A DNA stretch of 64,000 nt from Agromyces sp. Leaf222. Lineage in GTDB: Bacteria; Actinomycetota; Actinomycetes; Actinomycetales; Microbacteriaceae. The position numbers and the translations under genes were made by a program. The notes below the pieces were generated by a model, which saw only the letters and a list, made by a program, of their open reading frames with translations, did not search any database and had not been told where the DNA came from. Positions 43,538 through 53,716 of the stretch are shown one piece after another. Position 1 is the first letter of the stretch. Each line of letters starts with the position of its first letter. The stretch is taken from NCBI RefSeq assembly GCF_001421565.1, contig NZ_LMKQ01000002.1, positions 1-64,000 on the forward strand, written 5' to 3'.

Positions 43538-43966
43538 GTGAGCGACTTTCAGGTTCTGGACATCGGTGGACTCGACGCATGGCGATCGCATTTCGGCGGA
43601 TTCCGCCCCGACAGCTCCCGCGACGGCCGCCGCGTCGTCGACCACGAGCTGACGATGCAGTACCTCGGCATGACGGCGAACGCGCTGCAGCCGGGTGAGG
43701 AGGCCGGCTACTGGCACCGGCACGCGAAGGTCGAGGAGCTCTACGTGTTCCTCGAAGGGCAGGGTCAGATGGGGCTCGACGACGAGGTCGTCGATGTCGG
43801 CCCCGGCACGGTCGTGCGCGTCGGGCAGGGCGTCTGGCGCACCTGGCGCGCCACTCCCGGCGGCGAGGGCGAACTGCGCTGGCTGTGCATCAGGGCCGGC
43901 GGCACCGAGCTGCCGCATCTTCCCGACGACTCGGAGCGCGGCGGCGACCGGCCGATGCCCTGGTGA
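43538..43966 (+). CDS. Cupin-domain protein
   Basis: 142 residues from GTG. A single cupin barrel: GYWHRHAKVEELYVFLEGQGQM (metal-binding His-His-Glu part, residues about 51-72) and GPGTVVRVGQGVWRTWRA. It could be an isomerase, a dioxygenase or a sugar/metal sensor. TAGGCT lies six bases before the GTG, so the transcript is probably leaderless, which supports this start. Confidence 0.8.
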   Translation: MSDFQVLDIGGLDAWRSHFGGFRPDSSRDGRRVVDHELTMQYLGMTANALQPGEEAGYWHRHAKVEELYVFLEGQGQMGLDDEVVDVGPGTVVRVGQGVWRTWRATPGGEGELRWLCIRAGGTELPHLPDDSERGGDRPMPW

Positions 43967-43973
43967 CGGCGGC

Positions 43974-44840
43974 CTAGGTCTGGATGACCGCGACCGGGTC
44001 GGTCGTCGGCTGCGGTGAACCCCCTGCGGGTTCGACCGTGATGCCCACGGCGACGCCCGGGGCGAACTCGCCCTCGAGGATGCGCCACGCCTCGTCGCTG
44101 CCGGCCACGTCGAACGTGCCGGCCGAGCTCGCACCCGCCTCGTCGATGTACCAGAGCTCGTAGGTGTGCTCGTCGCCGAGCTCGGAGAGGCCCGCGGCGA
44201 GGATCGCGCTTCGGCCCTGCTCGACCGACGAGACGAGGGTGATCTCGCCGCCGCCGGCGACCTCGGTCGTGGTCTGCTGCGCGTCGGACGCCGACGTCAG
44301 CGCCGCCATCTCGCGCTGCGCGCCCCACCCGTTCGGGCCGAACCAGTTCGTGCCGATGAACGCGCCCGCGACGAGCAGCACGACGGCGGCGGCCGACGAC
44401 CACGCGATCGCGAGCCGCCGACGGGCGCGGCGGGCGGCGAGGTCGGCGACGGGCGCGGGCTGGGCATCCGGCGCGGGCTGGGCATCCGGGGCGGGCTGGG
44501 CTTCGGGAGCAGCGGATGTCGCGGGCGCGACGGGCGCGGGTTCGGCGGGCGCCTGCTGCACGGGCGCGACGGATGCCGCGGCATCCGCTCGCCGCTCTTG
44601 GGGTGCCGAGTCGAGCCGGTCGAACAGGCTCGCCTTGAGCGAGGCCGGCGGCGCGACGGGTTCGACGGCGTCGCCGAGGCCCGACGCGACCTCGCGGAAC
44701 GCGGCGACCTCGGCCTGGAGCTCGGGGGAGACGGCGAGGGCGCGCTCGAACCTGACGCGGTCGAACTCGTCGAGCGCGTCGAGCGCGTACGCCGGCGCGA
44801 GGTCGCGCAGGTCGTCGCCCGCGTCATCCGCTGGATTCAT
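43974..44840 (-). CDS. rskA: Anti-sigma-K factor RskA-like
   Basis: 288 residues. An N-terminal sigma-binding helix region (DLAPAYALDALDEFDRVRFERAL), a Pro/Ala linker with repeated AQPAPD, a membrane helix (AIAWSSAAAVVLLVAGAFIG) and a C-terminal extracytoplasmic RskA domain (LWYIDEAGASSAGTFDVAG). Holds SigK inactive until regulated proteolysis in mycobacteria. Its ATG overlaps the sigK stop (ATGA). Confidence 0.9.
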   Translation of the reverse strand: MNPADDAGDDLRDLAPAYALDALDEFDRVRFERALAVSPELQAEVAAFREVASGLGDAVEPVAPPASLKASLFDRLDSAPQERRADAAASVAPVQQAPAEPAPVAPATSAAPEAQPAPDAQPAPDAQPAPVADLAARRARRRLAIAWSSAAAVVLLVAGAFIGTNWFGPNGWGAQREMAALTSASDAQQTTTEVAGGGEITLVSSVEQGRSAILAAGLSELGDEHTYELWYIDEAGASSAGTFDVAGSDEAWRILEGEFAPGVAVGITVEPAGGSPQPTTDPVAVIQT

Positions 44841-45427
44841 GTCGTCACCCCCAGGAGGTCTCGCAATCGGATCATGCCATCTCGCAGCCGGGTCTTCACC
44901 GTGCCCAGCGGTATCTCGAGTCTCGTCGCGATCTCGGACTGCGTGCAGCCCCCGTAGTAGGCGAGCGAGATGCACTCGCGATGTGCGGGGCTGAGCGCGG
45001 TCAGCGCCTCGGCCACCTTCTCGTGCTCGATCGCGATCTCGGCCGCCTCGGCGACCTCGTCGACCGGAATCTCGAGATCGCGGATGCCGGCCTTCAGGTC
45101 GCGTTCGCGCGACGACTGCGACGCCCGCACGCGGTCGACCGCGCGGCGATGCGCGAGCGTGAGCAACCATGGGATCGCGGAGCCGCGTTCGGGATCGAAC
45201 CGAGCGGCGGTCTGCCATGCCTCGAGGAACACGTCCTGCGTCACCTCCTCGGCCTGCGCGGCGTCGACGAGCAGTCGTCGGACCAGGCCGAAGACCCGGG
45301 CCGACGTCGCGTCGTAGAGGGCGGCGAACGCCTCGCGGTCGCCGTCGGCGGTGGCCACGAGGAGAGCTTCGAGGGCGCGAGGGGATTCCCCGAGCTGCTC
45401 AGCGACGTCGACCACGGAACCCAGCAT
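44837..45427 (-). CDS. sigK: ECF sigma factor SigK-like
   Basis: 196 residues. Sigma-70 region 2 ([29 protein letters not shown]) and region 4 ([22 protein letters not shown] ending in [15 protein letters not shown]) are complete. Coupled to rskA. The start is uncertain: ATG 45427 gives the usual ECF length, but ATG 45496 is also open and neither has a strong ribosome site. In mycobacteria SigK drives fasciclin genes mpt70/mpt83, and here a fasciclin lipoprotein gene is divergent next door. Confidence 0.9.
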   Translation of the reverse strand: MLGSVVDVAEQLGESPRALEALLVATADGDREAFAALYDATSARVFGLVRRLLVDAAQAEEVTQDVFLEAWQTAARFDPERGSAIPWLLTLAHRRAVDRVRASQSSRERDLKAGIRDLEIPVDEVAEAAEIAIEHEKVAEALTALSPAHRECISLAYYGGCTQSEIATRLEIPLGTVKTRLRDGMIRLRDLLGVTT

Positions 45428-45580
45428 GCCAGAGCCGGGTCGTGCGAGCCGCCGGTTGCGCGGCGGCGCGGTTCGTGAGAGTAGCGCATGGGTCATCCGT
45501 CGGGAGTGGCGTGCATCGGGCACCTCGTTTCGTGCGTCATGGAGTGTTCGGAGCCGACGGCCGATCCGATTGGATGCCGT

Positions 45581-45654
45581 GTCGGGACCGTGCCGAGACC
45601 GTGCCGGGACCGCGTCGAGACCGTGCCGGGACGGTGTCGAGACCGCGCCGGGAC
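45581..45654. repeat. 11-bp tandem repeats between sigK and the fasciclin gene
   Basis: Six and a half imperfect copies of GCCGGGACCGT / GTCGAGACCGC with a strict 11-bp period, about one DNA helical turn. It lies in the divergent promoter region of sigK and the fasciclin gene, so it could influence protein binding on one DNA face. Confidence 0.8.
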
Positions 45655-45749
45655 ATCCGATCCGAATTCCGTCCAATCCGATCGACGACCACCTCCGAAC
45701 CCCCCGTGTCGACCCGCTCAGGGCCGACCACTACGAAGGAGGAGATCCG

Positions 45750-46412
45750 ATGCGATCGATCCGCAGCACCCGTACCGCACTCGCCGTGTTCTCGATCACG
45801 GCCGTCGCCATGCTCGGCCTGGCAGGCTGCAGCTCCGACACCGGAAGCTCGTCGGAGTCCGACGAACCCACGACGTCGGAGGAGTCCATGGCTCCCACCG
45901 AAGAGGCCATGGACCCGGCCGCAGACCTCGTCGGCCCCGGATGCGCCGCGTACGCCGAGGCCGTTCCGGACGGCGCGGGCTCGGTCGCCGGCATGTCCGA
46001 GGACCCGGTCGCCGTCGCGGCGTCCAACAACCCGATGCTGACGACGCTCACCGCGGCCGTCTCGGGTGAGCTGAACCCCGACGTCAACCTCGTCGACACG
46101 CTGAACGGCGACGAGTTCACCGTCTTCGCGCCGGTCGACGACGCGTTCGCGAAGATCGACCCCGCCACGATCGAGTCGCTGAAGACCGATGCCGACACGC
46201 TGACGTCGATCCTGACGTACCACGTGGTGCCCGGCCAGCTCTCGCCTGACGAGGTCGTCGGAATGCAGACGACCGTGCAGGGCGGCACCGTCGAGGTCAC
46301 CGGCTCCGGTGACGACCTCATGGTCAACGACGCCAAGGTCATCTGCGGCGGCGTGCACACGGCCAACGCCACCGTGTACCTCATCGACACGGTGCTGATG
46401 CCGTCGATGTAG
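45750..46412 (+). CDS. Fasciclin-domain lipoprotein (MPT83-like)
   Basis: 220 residues. A lipoprotein signal ending in LAGC (Cys near 27), a Ser/Glu-rich linker, then one FAS1 domain ([49 protein letters not shown]). FAS1 proteins mediate adhesion at the cell surface. AAGGAGGAG lies 5 bases before the ATG. Its location beside sigK-rskA mirrors the mycobacterial SigK regulon. Confidence 0.92.
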   Translation: MRSIRSTRTALAVFSITAVAMLGLAGCSSDTGSSSESDEPTTSEESMAPTEEAMDPAADLVGPGCAAYAEAVPDGAGSVAGMSEDPVAVAASNNPMLTTLTAAVSGELNPDVNLVDTLNGDEFTVFAPVDDAFAKIDPATIESLKTDADTLTSILTYHVVPGQLSPDEVVGMQTTVQGGTVEVTGSGDDLMVNDAKVICGGVHTANATVYLIDTVLMPSM

Positions 46413-46421
46413 TCGGCGATC

Positions 46422-46455
46422 GCGGGGCGCCCCTCCGACCGGTGGGGCGCCCCGC
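46422..46455 (+). terminator. Terminator of the fasciclin gene
   Basis: A 12-bp perfect stem, GCGGGGCGCCCC paired with GGGGCGCCCCGC, loop 10 nt, starting 9 bp after the stop codon. Confidence 0.65.
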
Positions 46456-46509
46456 ACCGAAGCCACTCACCGTCGCGACCTCCGTCGCGGATCTCAAGGA
46501 GGAATCATC

Positions 46510-46929
46510 ATGGGAAGCTCCGTCAACCGCATCGTCGGCGTCGTCTTCGGCGCGGTCTACCTCGTCGTTGGACTGCTCGGCTTCGCCGTCACCGGCGGCG
46601 TCGGATTCATCGCCACCGAGGGCGGCCTGCTGCTCGGCGTCTTCGCGGTGAACCCGCTGCACAACATCGCCCACCTGCTCATCGGCGCCGCGCTGCTGGT
46701 CGCCGGCATCGTCAGCACCCGCGCGGCGAAGGGCGTCAACACGGTCGTCGGCGCCGCATACCTGCTGCTCGGCATCGTCGGGTTCTTCCTGGCGGGCACG
46801 GCCGCGAACATCCTCGCGTTGAACACCGCAGACCACTTCCTGCACCTCGCCAGCGCGCTCGTGCTGCTGGGCGTCGGTCTCGGGGCGGAAAGCGTCAGCC
46901 ATTCCACCAGCCGCACGGCGACGGCCTAG
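46510..46929 (+). CDS. DUF4383 membrane protein
   Basis: 139 residues, four membrane helices. The conserved NPLHNIAHLLIGAALL and NTADHFLHLASALVLLG histidine motifs identify DUF4383, a small actinobacterial membrane protein family of unknown role. AAGGAGGAA lies 7 bases upstream of the ATG. 10 bp upstream of the next gene, so likely co-transcribed with it. Confidence 0.85.
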   Translation: MGSSVNRIVGVVFGAVYLVVGLLGFAVTGGVGFIATEGGLLLGVFAVNPLHNIAHLLIGAALLVAGIVSTRAAKGVNTVVGAAYLLLGIVGFFLAGTAANILALNTADHFLHLASALVLLGVGLGAESVSHSTSRTATA

Positions 46930-46939
46930 GGAGCCGGCC

Positions 46940-47503
46940 GTGTCGGCACTGGCGCACCTCACGCGAAGCTGGCCCGTGTTCGCCGCGCTCGGCGCGGGGA
47001 TCGTGCTCATCGCGGTGGGCGCCGGTGCCATGGGCGCTCCGATCTGGGGGATCGCGGCCGCTGCGGCGCTCGTCGGGGGCGGCCTCGCCGCCCTCGTCTG
47101 GGCCGTCGCGGCGCTGCGCACCGGTCGGATGCCCGTTCCCGGCGTCGCACTCTCCGCGGCGCTGGGGCTGGTCGCGGCGTCCGGGGTCGTTCTCGCCTCG
47201 GGCGCCGCGTCGGCCGCCGGCATCTCGGCGCTGCCGCTGCTCGCGTCCGACGTGTTCGCACTCGTGGTGGCCATCGGCGCGGCCGCGACGCTTCGTTCCA
47301 GGCGAGCGGATGCCGCGGTCTGGCGCCGCGATCGAGCGGAGGCCGCTCGTTCGGCCCGCCGGCCCGCCGTCGCGGTCATGGGCATGCTCGTGGGTGCCAC
47401 CCTCGTCGCAGCCCTCGCGACGCCCGCCCTCGCCGGCACCCGTGCCGGCGAGCAGGCGGTGCCGCACGGCGAGCTGCACGGGGAGATCGGCCACCACCAC
47501 TGA
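46940..47503 (+). CDS. Hypothetical membrane protein
   Basis: 187 residues from GTG with AGGGAG upstream. Four or five hydrophobic segments (FAALGAGIVLIAVGAGAMGA, WGIAAAAALVGGGLAALVWA, ISALPLLASDVFALVVAIG, VMGMLVGATLVAALATPALA) and a His-rich end (GELHGEIGHHH) that could bind metal. No family recognised. Follows DUF4383 by 10 bp. Confidence 0.6.
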   Translation: MSALAHLTRSWPVFAALGAGIVLIAVGAGAMGAPIWGIAAAAALVGGGLAALVWAVAALRTGRMPVPGVALSAALGLVAASGVVLASGAASAAGISALPLLASDVFALVVAIGAAATLRSRRADAAVWRRDRAEAARSARRPAVAVMGMLVGATLVAALATPALAGTRAGEQAVPHGELHGEIGHHH

Positions 47504-47552
47504 CTCCGTCCCCTCCTCGCGCCGGCGACGCGCGCGGAGGGGGCGGACCTGA

Positions 47553-47582
47553 GGCGGTCCCGGGCCCGAACCCGGGGCCGCC
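47553..47582. terminator. Hairpin between convergent genes
   Basis: GGCGGTCCCGGG and CCCGGGGCCGCC form a 12-bp stem with one mismatch and a 6-nt loop, ten bases before the yihY stop codon. Confidence 0.5.
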
Positions 47583-47591
47583 GGCCTCGAC

Positions 47592-48599
47592 CTAGACGAA
47601 GTCCTCGACGTTGCCGGGCGGCTTCAGCCGCTCGGCCGCCCGCACGTCGGCCGCGCGCTGCGCGTGGTTCTTGCGGATCATGCGGTCGTCGCGGATGGGC
47701 AGCTGCAGCCGCTCCTCGGCCGGCATGCCGGACCGGAGTTGGCGCACGCGCTCGACCTCGGTGTCGAGCGCCGCCCCGAGCAGGATCGCGAGGTTCGACA
47801 GCCAGACCCAGAGCAGGAAGGCGACCGCGCTGCCGAGCACCCCGTAGTTGCGTTCGTAGGTGCCGAGGCCGACGGCGTACCAGCCGAACAGCAGGGTCAC
47901 GACCACCCAGGTCAGCACGGCGGCCGCCGCGCCGACGCTCATCCAGCGGAAGTCGCGCCGCCGCACGTTCGGCGCGGCCCAGTAGAGCAGCGCGACCGTC
48001 GCGGCCATCAGCGCGACGGCGATCGGGATCTTCACGAGGTCCCACCAGAACACGACGCCCTCGTCGAGGCCGAGGGTGCGGGCCGCGGCATCCGCGATGG
48101 GCCCGCTCAGCAGCAGGATCAGGGCGAGCGCGGCGACGAGCACGAGCACGATGATCGCGGTGAGCACCATGAGCGGCCGCGACTTCCAGAAGGGCCGGCC
48201 CTCCTCGACGTTCAGGATGCGGTTCATGCCGCGCCCGAAGACCCCGAGGTAGCCGGAGACCGACCACAGCGCGCCGGCCGACCCGACGAGGATCGCGAAC
48301 CACTGGTGCGACGCGTTCAGGAGCTGAGCGACGGGTTCGGACAGCGCCGCCGCGATCGAGTCGCCGCCGAGGTCGGCGAGCACGCTGAGCACCGCGCGCG
48401 TGACCTCCTCGGCGGTGCCGAACGTGCCGAGGATCGCGAGCGATGCGAGCGCCGCCGGGAACACCGTGAGCACCGCGTAGTAGGTGAGCGCCGCAGCCAC
48501 GTCGTACGACTGGTTGATGCGGAACTCGTGCCAGGCGCGCACACCGATGAGTCGCCATTCGTGCCGCGAGATCCGGATGGGGGAGTCCTCGTGGGTCAT
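47592..48599 (-). CDS. YihY/virulence factor BrkB family membrane protein
   Basis: 335 residues, about six helices. Family signature: YDVAAALTYYAVLTVFPAAL near the N-terminus, LWSVSGYLGVFGRGMNRILN and LGSAVAFLLWVWLSNLAILLGA. Function is unproven despite the old RNase BN name. ATG 48599 has AAAGG upstream; the frame is open further but without a start signal. Confidence 0.9.
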   Translation of the reverse strand: MTHEDSPIRISRHEWRLIGVRAWHEFRINQSYDVAAALTYYAVLTVFPAALASLAILGTFGTAEEVTRAVLSVLADLGGDSIAAALSEPVAQLLNASHQWFAILVGSAGALWSVSGYLGVFGRGMNRILNVEEGRPFWKSRPLMVLTAIIVLVLVAALALILLLSGPIADAAARTLGLDEGVVFWWDLVKIPIAVALMAATVALLYWAAPNVRRRDFRWMSVGAAAAVLTWVVVTLLFGWYAVGLGTYERNYGVLGSAVAFLLWVWLSNLAILLGAALDTEVERVRQLRSGMPAEERLQLPIRDDRMIRKNHAQRAADVRAAERLKPPGNVEDFV

Positions 48600-48702
48600 C
48601 GGCGCCTTTCTCGCTCGGCCTCGCTCGGCCTCCGCCGATGATCGCATCGTTCGGCGCGCCTCGCGATTCGCGTCTTCACTCGGTCGGGTCGCGGATGCCG
48701 CG

Positions 48703-49737
48703 TCAGCCGAGCTGCGCGTGCAGGAACGCCGCGACGCGGATGCGCATGCTCTCGTCGAGGATGCCGATGGAGTGCTCGGCTCCCGTGCTCACCGCGAGCT
48801 CGGCCGGAACGCCGGCATCGGCGAGGTTCGCGACGAACCGTCGCGACTGCTGGAGTGGGATGACCTCGGCGTCGGCGTGGCCGACGAAGAACGGCGGGTC
48901 GCTCGGGTCGGCGAACGTCGCGGGCGAGGCATCCGTCGCCTGGGGGCAGGCGTCGTCGCCCGCGCCCGCCTCGCAACCGAGGTACTCGGCGACGATGCCC
49001 TGCAACCAGGTCGACGCGCCGTCGCCCTCGAGCTCGGCCGTGGTCAGGCCGACCGGTCCGGAGATCTCCGCGACCGCCGCCACCCGGGAGCCGGTGTCGA
49101 GCGGGCCCTCGCCGCGCGTGCCGAGCAGGGCCGCGAGGTTGCCGCCCGCCGAGCCGCCGAACGCGCCGATGCGCGCCGGGTCGAGGTCGAACCGCTCGAG
49201 CTGCTCGGGCTCGCGCAACCACTCGACCGCGAGGGACACGTCGTCGATCGCGGCCGGGAACCGCACGTCGGGCACGAGCCGGTAGTTGACGGATGCCGCG
49301 ACGAAGCCCTCGCTCGCGAGCCACATGCAGACGTTGCGCCAGTCGGCGTTGGCCTTGTCGCCGCGCGCCCAGCTGCCGCCGTGGATCGAGACCACCGCCG
49401 GAAGCCGCTCGTCGTCGTCGGCGGCGAACGCCGCGGCCACGGCCGACGGCCGGCAGACGTCGAGCGTCAGCACGGTGCCGTCGTCCTGCACGCCGTATTC
49501 GAGGTCTTCATCGACGCGGATGCCGTCTGGGGCGTCGAACGTGCGGATGCCGACCTGGGCGATGGTGCCCGAGAGCTCGCTCGCGGTATCCGCCCCACGC
49601 GGGTCGATCTCGCGGAGTTCGCGGTGGAAGCCCGACAGCGCGGACACGCCGACGACGGCCACGAGGGCGGCAGCGGCGGTCACCAGGATCCGCCGCGAGC
49701 GGATGCCGGAGCCGCCTGCGTTTCGGGTCGAGGTCAC
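48703..49737 (-). CDS. Exported alpha/beta-hydrolase (esterase/lipase)
   Basis: 344 residues from GTG. An N-terminal signal anchor (ILVTAAAALVAVVGVSALS) precedes a hormone-sensitive-lipase-like fold: oxyanion HGGSWARG, nucleophile GGSAGGN, acid in FVGHADAEVIP and catalytic His in TGAEHSIGI. Likely hydrolyses small esters outside the membrane. Substrate unknown. Confidence 0.85.
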   Translation of the reverse strand: MTSTRNAGGSGIRSRRILVTAAAALVAVVGVSALSGFHRELREIDPRGADTASELSGTIAQVGIRTFDAPDGIRVDEDLEYGVQDDGTVLTLDVCRPSAVAAAFAADDDERLPAVVSIHGGSWARGDKANADWRNVCMWLASEGFVAASVNYRLVPDVRFPAAIDDVSLAVEWLREPEQLERFDLDPARIGAFGGSAGGNLAALLGTRGEGPLDTGSRVAAVAEISGPVGLTTAELEGDGASTWLQGIVAEYLGCEAGAGDDACPQATDASPATFADPSDPPFFVGHADAEVIPLQQSRRFVANLADAGVPAELAVSTGAEHSIGILDESMRIRVAAFLHAQLG

Positions 49738-50078
49738 CAGGGCTCCGGGTTCAGGGGTGCAGCGATGCTACTCCGCGATGGGTGCGCGACCAACTCGAAG
49801 CCGAGCGGGTCTCAGGATCAGCGCGGATCGGCGCCGCTCGCCATGCGCGACCCGGCCTGCTCGGCGGTTTCCCAGCGGCATCCGCTACCCTTGAGAGGTC
49901 GGTTCTGGACACCGCACATGTCGTGCGGATGGGTTTGTGAGTCCAGGGGCCGGTTTCGGGGCAGTCGCCCTCGAATAGTCACCGTATGTGAACGGCCCCG
50001 GTCGACGATGTTCCGGGTTCTCAGCGCGCGCCTTCAGCGGCGCTGCCATGTACTTGAAGTAACCCAGGAAGCACATCC
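49738..50078 (+). other. 341-bp region upstream of the DEAD-box helicase
   Basis: No gene seen. It contains a hairpin CCGCAC-ATGTC-GTGCGG at 49912-49928, a TTGAGA-type hexamer at about 49891 and, just before the helicase, a four-codon frame ATG-TAC-TTG-AAG-TAA at 50048-50062. A long structured 5' leader would fit control of a cold-induced helicase, but this is inference. Confidence 0.35.
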
Positions 50079-52565
50079 ATGCCCAAGAGCAAGAAGCCCG
50101 CAGGCGGACGACCCGCCAAGAACTTCGACCCCTCGTACGCGAGCGGCGGCAAGGGCCGACCGGCACGCGCCGGCGGCACCAAGCCCGGCTCGCGCAGCGC
50201 CGGACACCGCGGCTACCGCCCCGAAGAGGCCGACGCCCCCCGCGCCAAGGACCGCTGGTCGCGCGACGAGCGCGTCGCCACCGGCCGCAGCCCGCACCGC
50301 GCCGACCGCGACGGCCGTGACGCCGGCGACGCCCGTGCGCCCCGTTCGTTCGACCGCAACGACCGTCCGGCCCGCTCGAACGACCGCGACGACCGCGCTC
50401 CCCGCTCGTACGACCGCAACGACCGTCCGGCCCGTTCGTTCGACCGTGACGACCGTGCCCCCCGTTCGTTCGACCGCAACGACCGCCCGGCACGCTCGTA
50501 CGACCGCAACGACCGCAACGACCGCAACGACCGGCCCGCTCGTTCGAACGACCGTGACGACCGTGCCCCGCGTTCGTTCGACCGGAACGACCGCAACGAC
50601 CGTCCGGCACGTTCGTTCGACCGTGACGCCCGTCCCGCACGTTCGTTCGACCGAGACGACCGCGCCCCCCGTTCGTTCGACCGGAACGACCGCCCGGCTC
50701 GTTCCAACGACCGTGACGATCGTGCACCTCGTTCGTTCGACCGGAACGACCGCAATGACCGTCCGGCTCGTTCGTTCGACCGGAACGACCGCAACGACCG
50801 TCCGGCCCGCTCGTTCGACCGTGACGACCGCGCCCCCCGCCGCGACCAGGGCGACCGTCCGGCCCGCTCGTTCGACCGTGACGACCGCGCCCCGCGTTCG
50901 TTCGACCGCAGCGACCGCAATGACCGTCCGGCTCGTTCGTTCGACCGGAACGACCGTCCCGCGCGTTCGTTCGACCGCAGCGATCGCCCCGCACGTTCGT
51001 TCGACCGCAACGACCGTGCCGAGCGCCCCGCGCGCCGCGACTTCGAGCGCGCCGGGTTCCAGGACTCCGACCGTCGCCCGTCGAGCTTCTACCCGGCGAA
51101 GGACGCCGGCAGCCGCTTCACCCCGAACGACGACGTGGTGCTCGAGCGCCTCGAGGCCGAGGCCATCCAGGCCGGCGACGTCGACGGCGTGAGCTTCGGC
51201 GACCTCGGCCTCGGCCAGAACGTCGTGCGCGTGCTCGCCGAGCTCGGCGCCGCGGCGCCGTTCCCGATCCAGGCCGCGACGATCCCCGTCGTGCTCGAGG
51301 GTCGCGACGTGCTCGGCCGCGGCAAGACCGGTTCGGGCAAGACCATCGCCTTCGGTGCCCCGACCGTCGAGCGCCTCATGACGCTCTGGGCCCAGAGCGG
51401 CAAGGCCGGCGGCAAGCGCCAGATGGGCCGCAAGCCCCGCGCGCTCATCCTCGCGCCGACCCGTGAGCTCGCCCTGCAGATCGACCGCACCGTTCAGCCC
51501 ATCGCGCAGAGCGTCGGCCTCTTCACCACGCAGATCTACGGCGGCGTGCCCCAGGGCCGCCAGGTCGGTGCGCTGCAGCGCGGCGTCGACATCGTGATCG
51601 GCACGCCCGGTCGCATCGAGGACCTCATCGAGCAGGGCCGCCTCGACCTCAGCGAGATCGCCATCACGGTGCTCGACGAGGCCGACCACATGTGCGACCT
51701 CGGGTTCCTCGAGCCCGTGCAGCGCATCCTGCGTCGCACCGCGAAGGGCAGCCAGCGGCTCCTCTTCTCGGCCACGCTCGACCAGGGCGTCGCGACGCTC
51801 GTCGACGAGTTCCTCGTCGACCCGGCCGTGCACGAGGTCGCCGGCGAAGACCAGGCCTCCTCGACGATCGAGCACCGCGTGTTCGTCATCGAGAACCGCG
51901 AGAAGCGCGACATCGTCGCCCAGCTCGCGAACCGCAAGGGCAAGACCCTCGTCTTCAGCCGTACGCGTGCGTTCGCCGAGGACCTCACCGACCACCTCGA
52001 GGACTACGGCATCCGCGCCGTGGCGCTGCACGGCGACCTGAACCAGTCGCGCCGCACGCGCAACCTGCAGCAGCTCACCTCGGGCAAGGTCGACGTGCTC
52101 GTCGCAACGGATGTCGCGGCACGCGGCATCCACGTCGACGACATCGACCTCGTGATCCAGGCCGACGCGCCCGACGAGTACAAGACGTACCTGCACCGCG
52201 CCGGCCGCACGGGCCGCGCCGGCAAGGAGGGCCGCGTGGTCACCCTGATCCCGCGCAACCGTCAGCGTCGCATGACCGACCTGCTCGACCGCGCCGAGAT
52301 CGACGCGCCGTTCGAGTTCCTCGCGTTCGGCGAGGAGGCGTTCCCCGAGGACGCACCCGGCTATCAGGCCGAGGTCGTCGAGACCGTCGAGGTCGAGGAT
52401 GTCGCGAGCGACGACGCCGATGGCGCGCCTGCCGCATCCGGCCAGGAGCAGCCCGACACGGCCGACACCCCCGACGTGCTCGAGGAGGCCGACGAGTCGA
52501 TCGAGTCCGACGACGAGCAGGCAGCCGTCGAGGCATCCGTCGCCGACGAGAAGCCGGCCGTCTGA
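50079..52565 (+). CDS. DEAD-box RNA helicase with a long N-terminal Arg/Asp repeat region
   Basis: 828 residues. Residues about 1-85 are basic; about 88-318 are repeats of FDRNDRPARS, FDRDDRAPRS and SNDRDDRAPRS; the helicase core follows: Q-motif-like PFPIQAATIP, GRGKTGSGKT (Walker A, near 413), PTRELALQ, VLDEADHMCDLGF (DEAD, near 533), LLFSATLDQG, HRAGRTGRAG (near 706). The C-terminus is an acidic Glu/Asp-rich tail. Unwinds RNA in ribosome or mRNA metabolism. The repeats, usually C-terminal RGG in such enzymes, are here N-terminal and rich in charge-paired RxD, suggesting RNA binding or condensation. Confidence 0.93.
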   Translation: MPKSKKPAGGRPAKNFDPSYASGGKGRPARAGGTKPGSRSAGHRGYRPEEADAPRAKDRWSRDERVATGRSPHRADRDGRDAGDARAPRSFDRNDRPARSNDRDDRAPRSYDRNDRPARSFDRDDRAPRSFDRNDRPARSYDRNDRNDRNDRPARSNDRDDRAPRSFDRNDRNDRPARSFDRDARPARSFDRDDRAPRSFDRNDRPARSNDRDDRAPRSFDRNDRNDRPARSFDRNDRNDRPARSFDRDDRAPRRDQGDRPARSFDRDDRAPRSFDRSDRNDRPARSFDRNDRPARSFDRSDRPARSFDRNDRAERPARRDFERAGFQDSDRRPSSFYPAKDAGSRFTPNDDVVLERLEAEAIQAGDVDGVSFGDLGLGQNVVRVLAELGAAAPFPIQAATIPVVLEGRDVLGRGKTGSGKTIAFGAPTVERLMTLWAQSGKAGGKRQMGRKPRALILAPTRELALQIDRTVQPIAQSVGLFTTQIYGGVPQGRQVGALQRGVDIVIGTPGRIEDLIEQGRLDLSEIAITVLDEADHMCDLGFLEPVQRILRRTAKGSQRLLFSATLDQGVATLVDEFLVDPAVHEVAGEDQASSTIEHRVFVIENREKRDIVAQLANRKGKTLVFSRTRAFAEDLTDHLEDYGIRAVALHGDLNQSRRTRNLQQLTSGKVDVLVATDVAARGIHVDDIDLVIQADAPDEYKTYLHRAGRTGRAGKEGRVVTLIPRNRQRRMTDLLDRAEIDAPFEFLAFGEEAFPEDAPGYQAEVVETVEVEDVASDDADGAPAASGQEQPDTADTPDVLEEADESIESDDEQAAVEASVADEKPAV
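50341..51030 (+). repeat. Coding tandem repeats in the helicase gene
   Basis: About two dozen degenerate units of 27-33 bp based on CGTTCGTTCGACCGNAACGACCGTCCGGC-like sequence. All unit lengths are multiples of three, so the frame is maintained. High identity between units suggests recent expansion. Confidence 0.9.
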
Positions 52566-52586
52566 GGCATCCGCTCACCGCATCTC

Positions 52587-52622
52587 GAACAGGCCCCCGT
52601 CCATTCGGACGGGGGCCTGTTC
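52587..52622 (+). terminator. Terminator of the helicase gene
   Basis: A perfect 16-bp stem, GAACAGGCCCCCGTCC and GGACGGGGGCCTGTTC, with an ATTC loop, 21 bp after the stop codon. Confidence 0.85.
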
Positions 52623-52715
52623 CCTGCCCGGTGCGCGCCACTAGCATGAGCGCGACACGCACCATCGCCGCGCTCCCGCGGCCCAGTCCTGGTGCGAGAC
52701 GTGGAGGGGCACGAC

Positions 52716-53522
<807 letters not shown>

Positions 53523-53596
53523 CTCGGAGGGGCCGGGCGGCTCGGACTCGGGTCATCCGGTCGTCGCCGTGAGCGTCCTCCGCCGACCGTCCTGAC

Positions 53597-53631
53597 CCGA
53601 TGCCCGTGTCGCCCGCCGACACGGGCATCGG
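53597..53631 (+). terminator. Terminator of the collagen-like gene
   Basis: A perfect 14-bp stem, CCGATGCCCGTGTC and GACACGGGCATCGG, loop 7 nt, followed by TCCATTTCC. Confidence 0.75.
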
Positions 53632-53716
53632 TCCATTTCCGGGCGGATCGGGCGATACAACGTTTACCTTCTGCCGTCTCTCGAATTTCTCTCGACATCT
53701 AGCCCGGTCGTCCGAT

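Noticed and set aside
45581..45654. 11-bp repeats as a CRISPR or integration site
   Set aside because: No spacers, short period, and location in a divergent promoter region.
50341..51030. Regular repeats that could be taken for a CRISPR array
   Set aside because: Repeats are contiguous, in frame and read as FDRNDRPARS within the helicase; there are no unique spacers and no cas genes.
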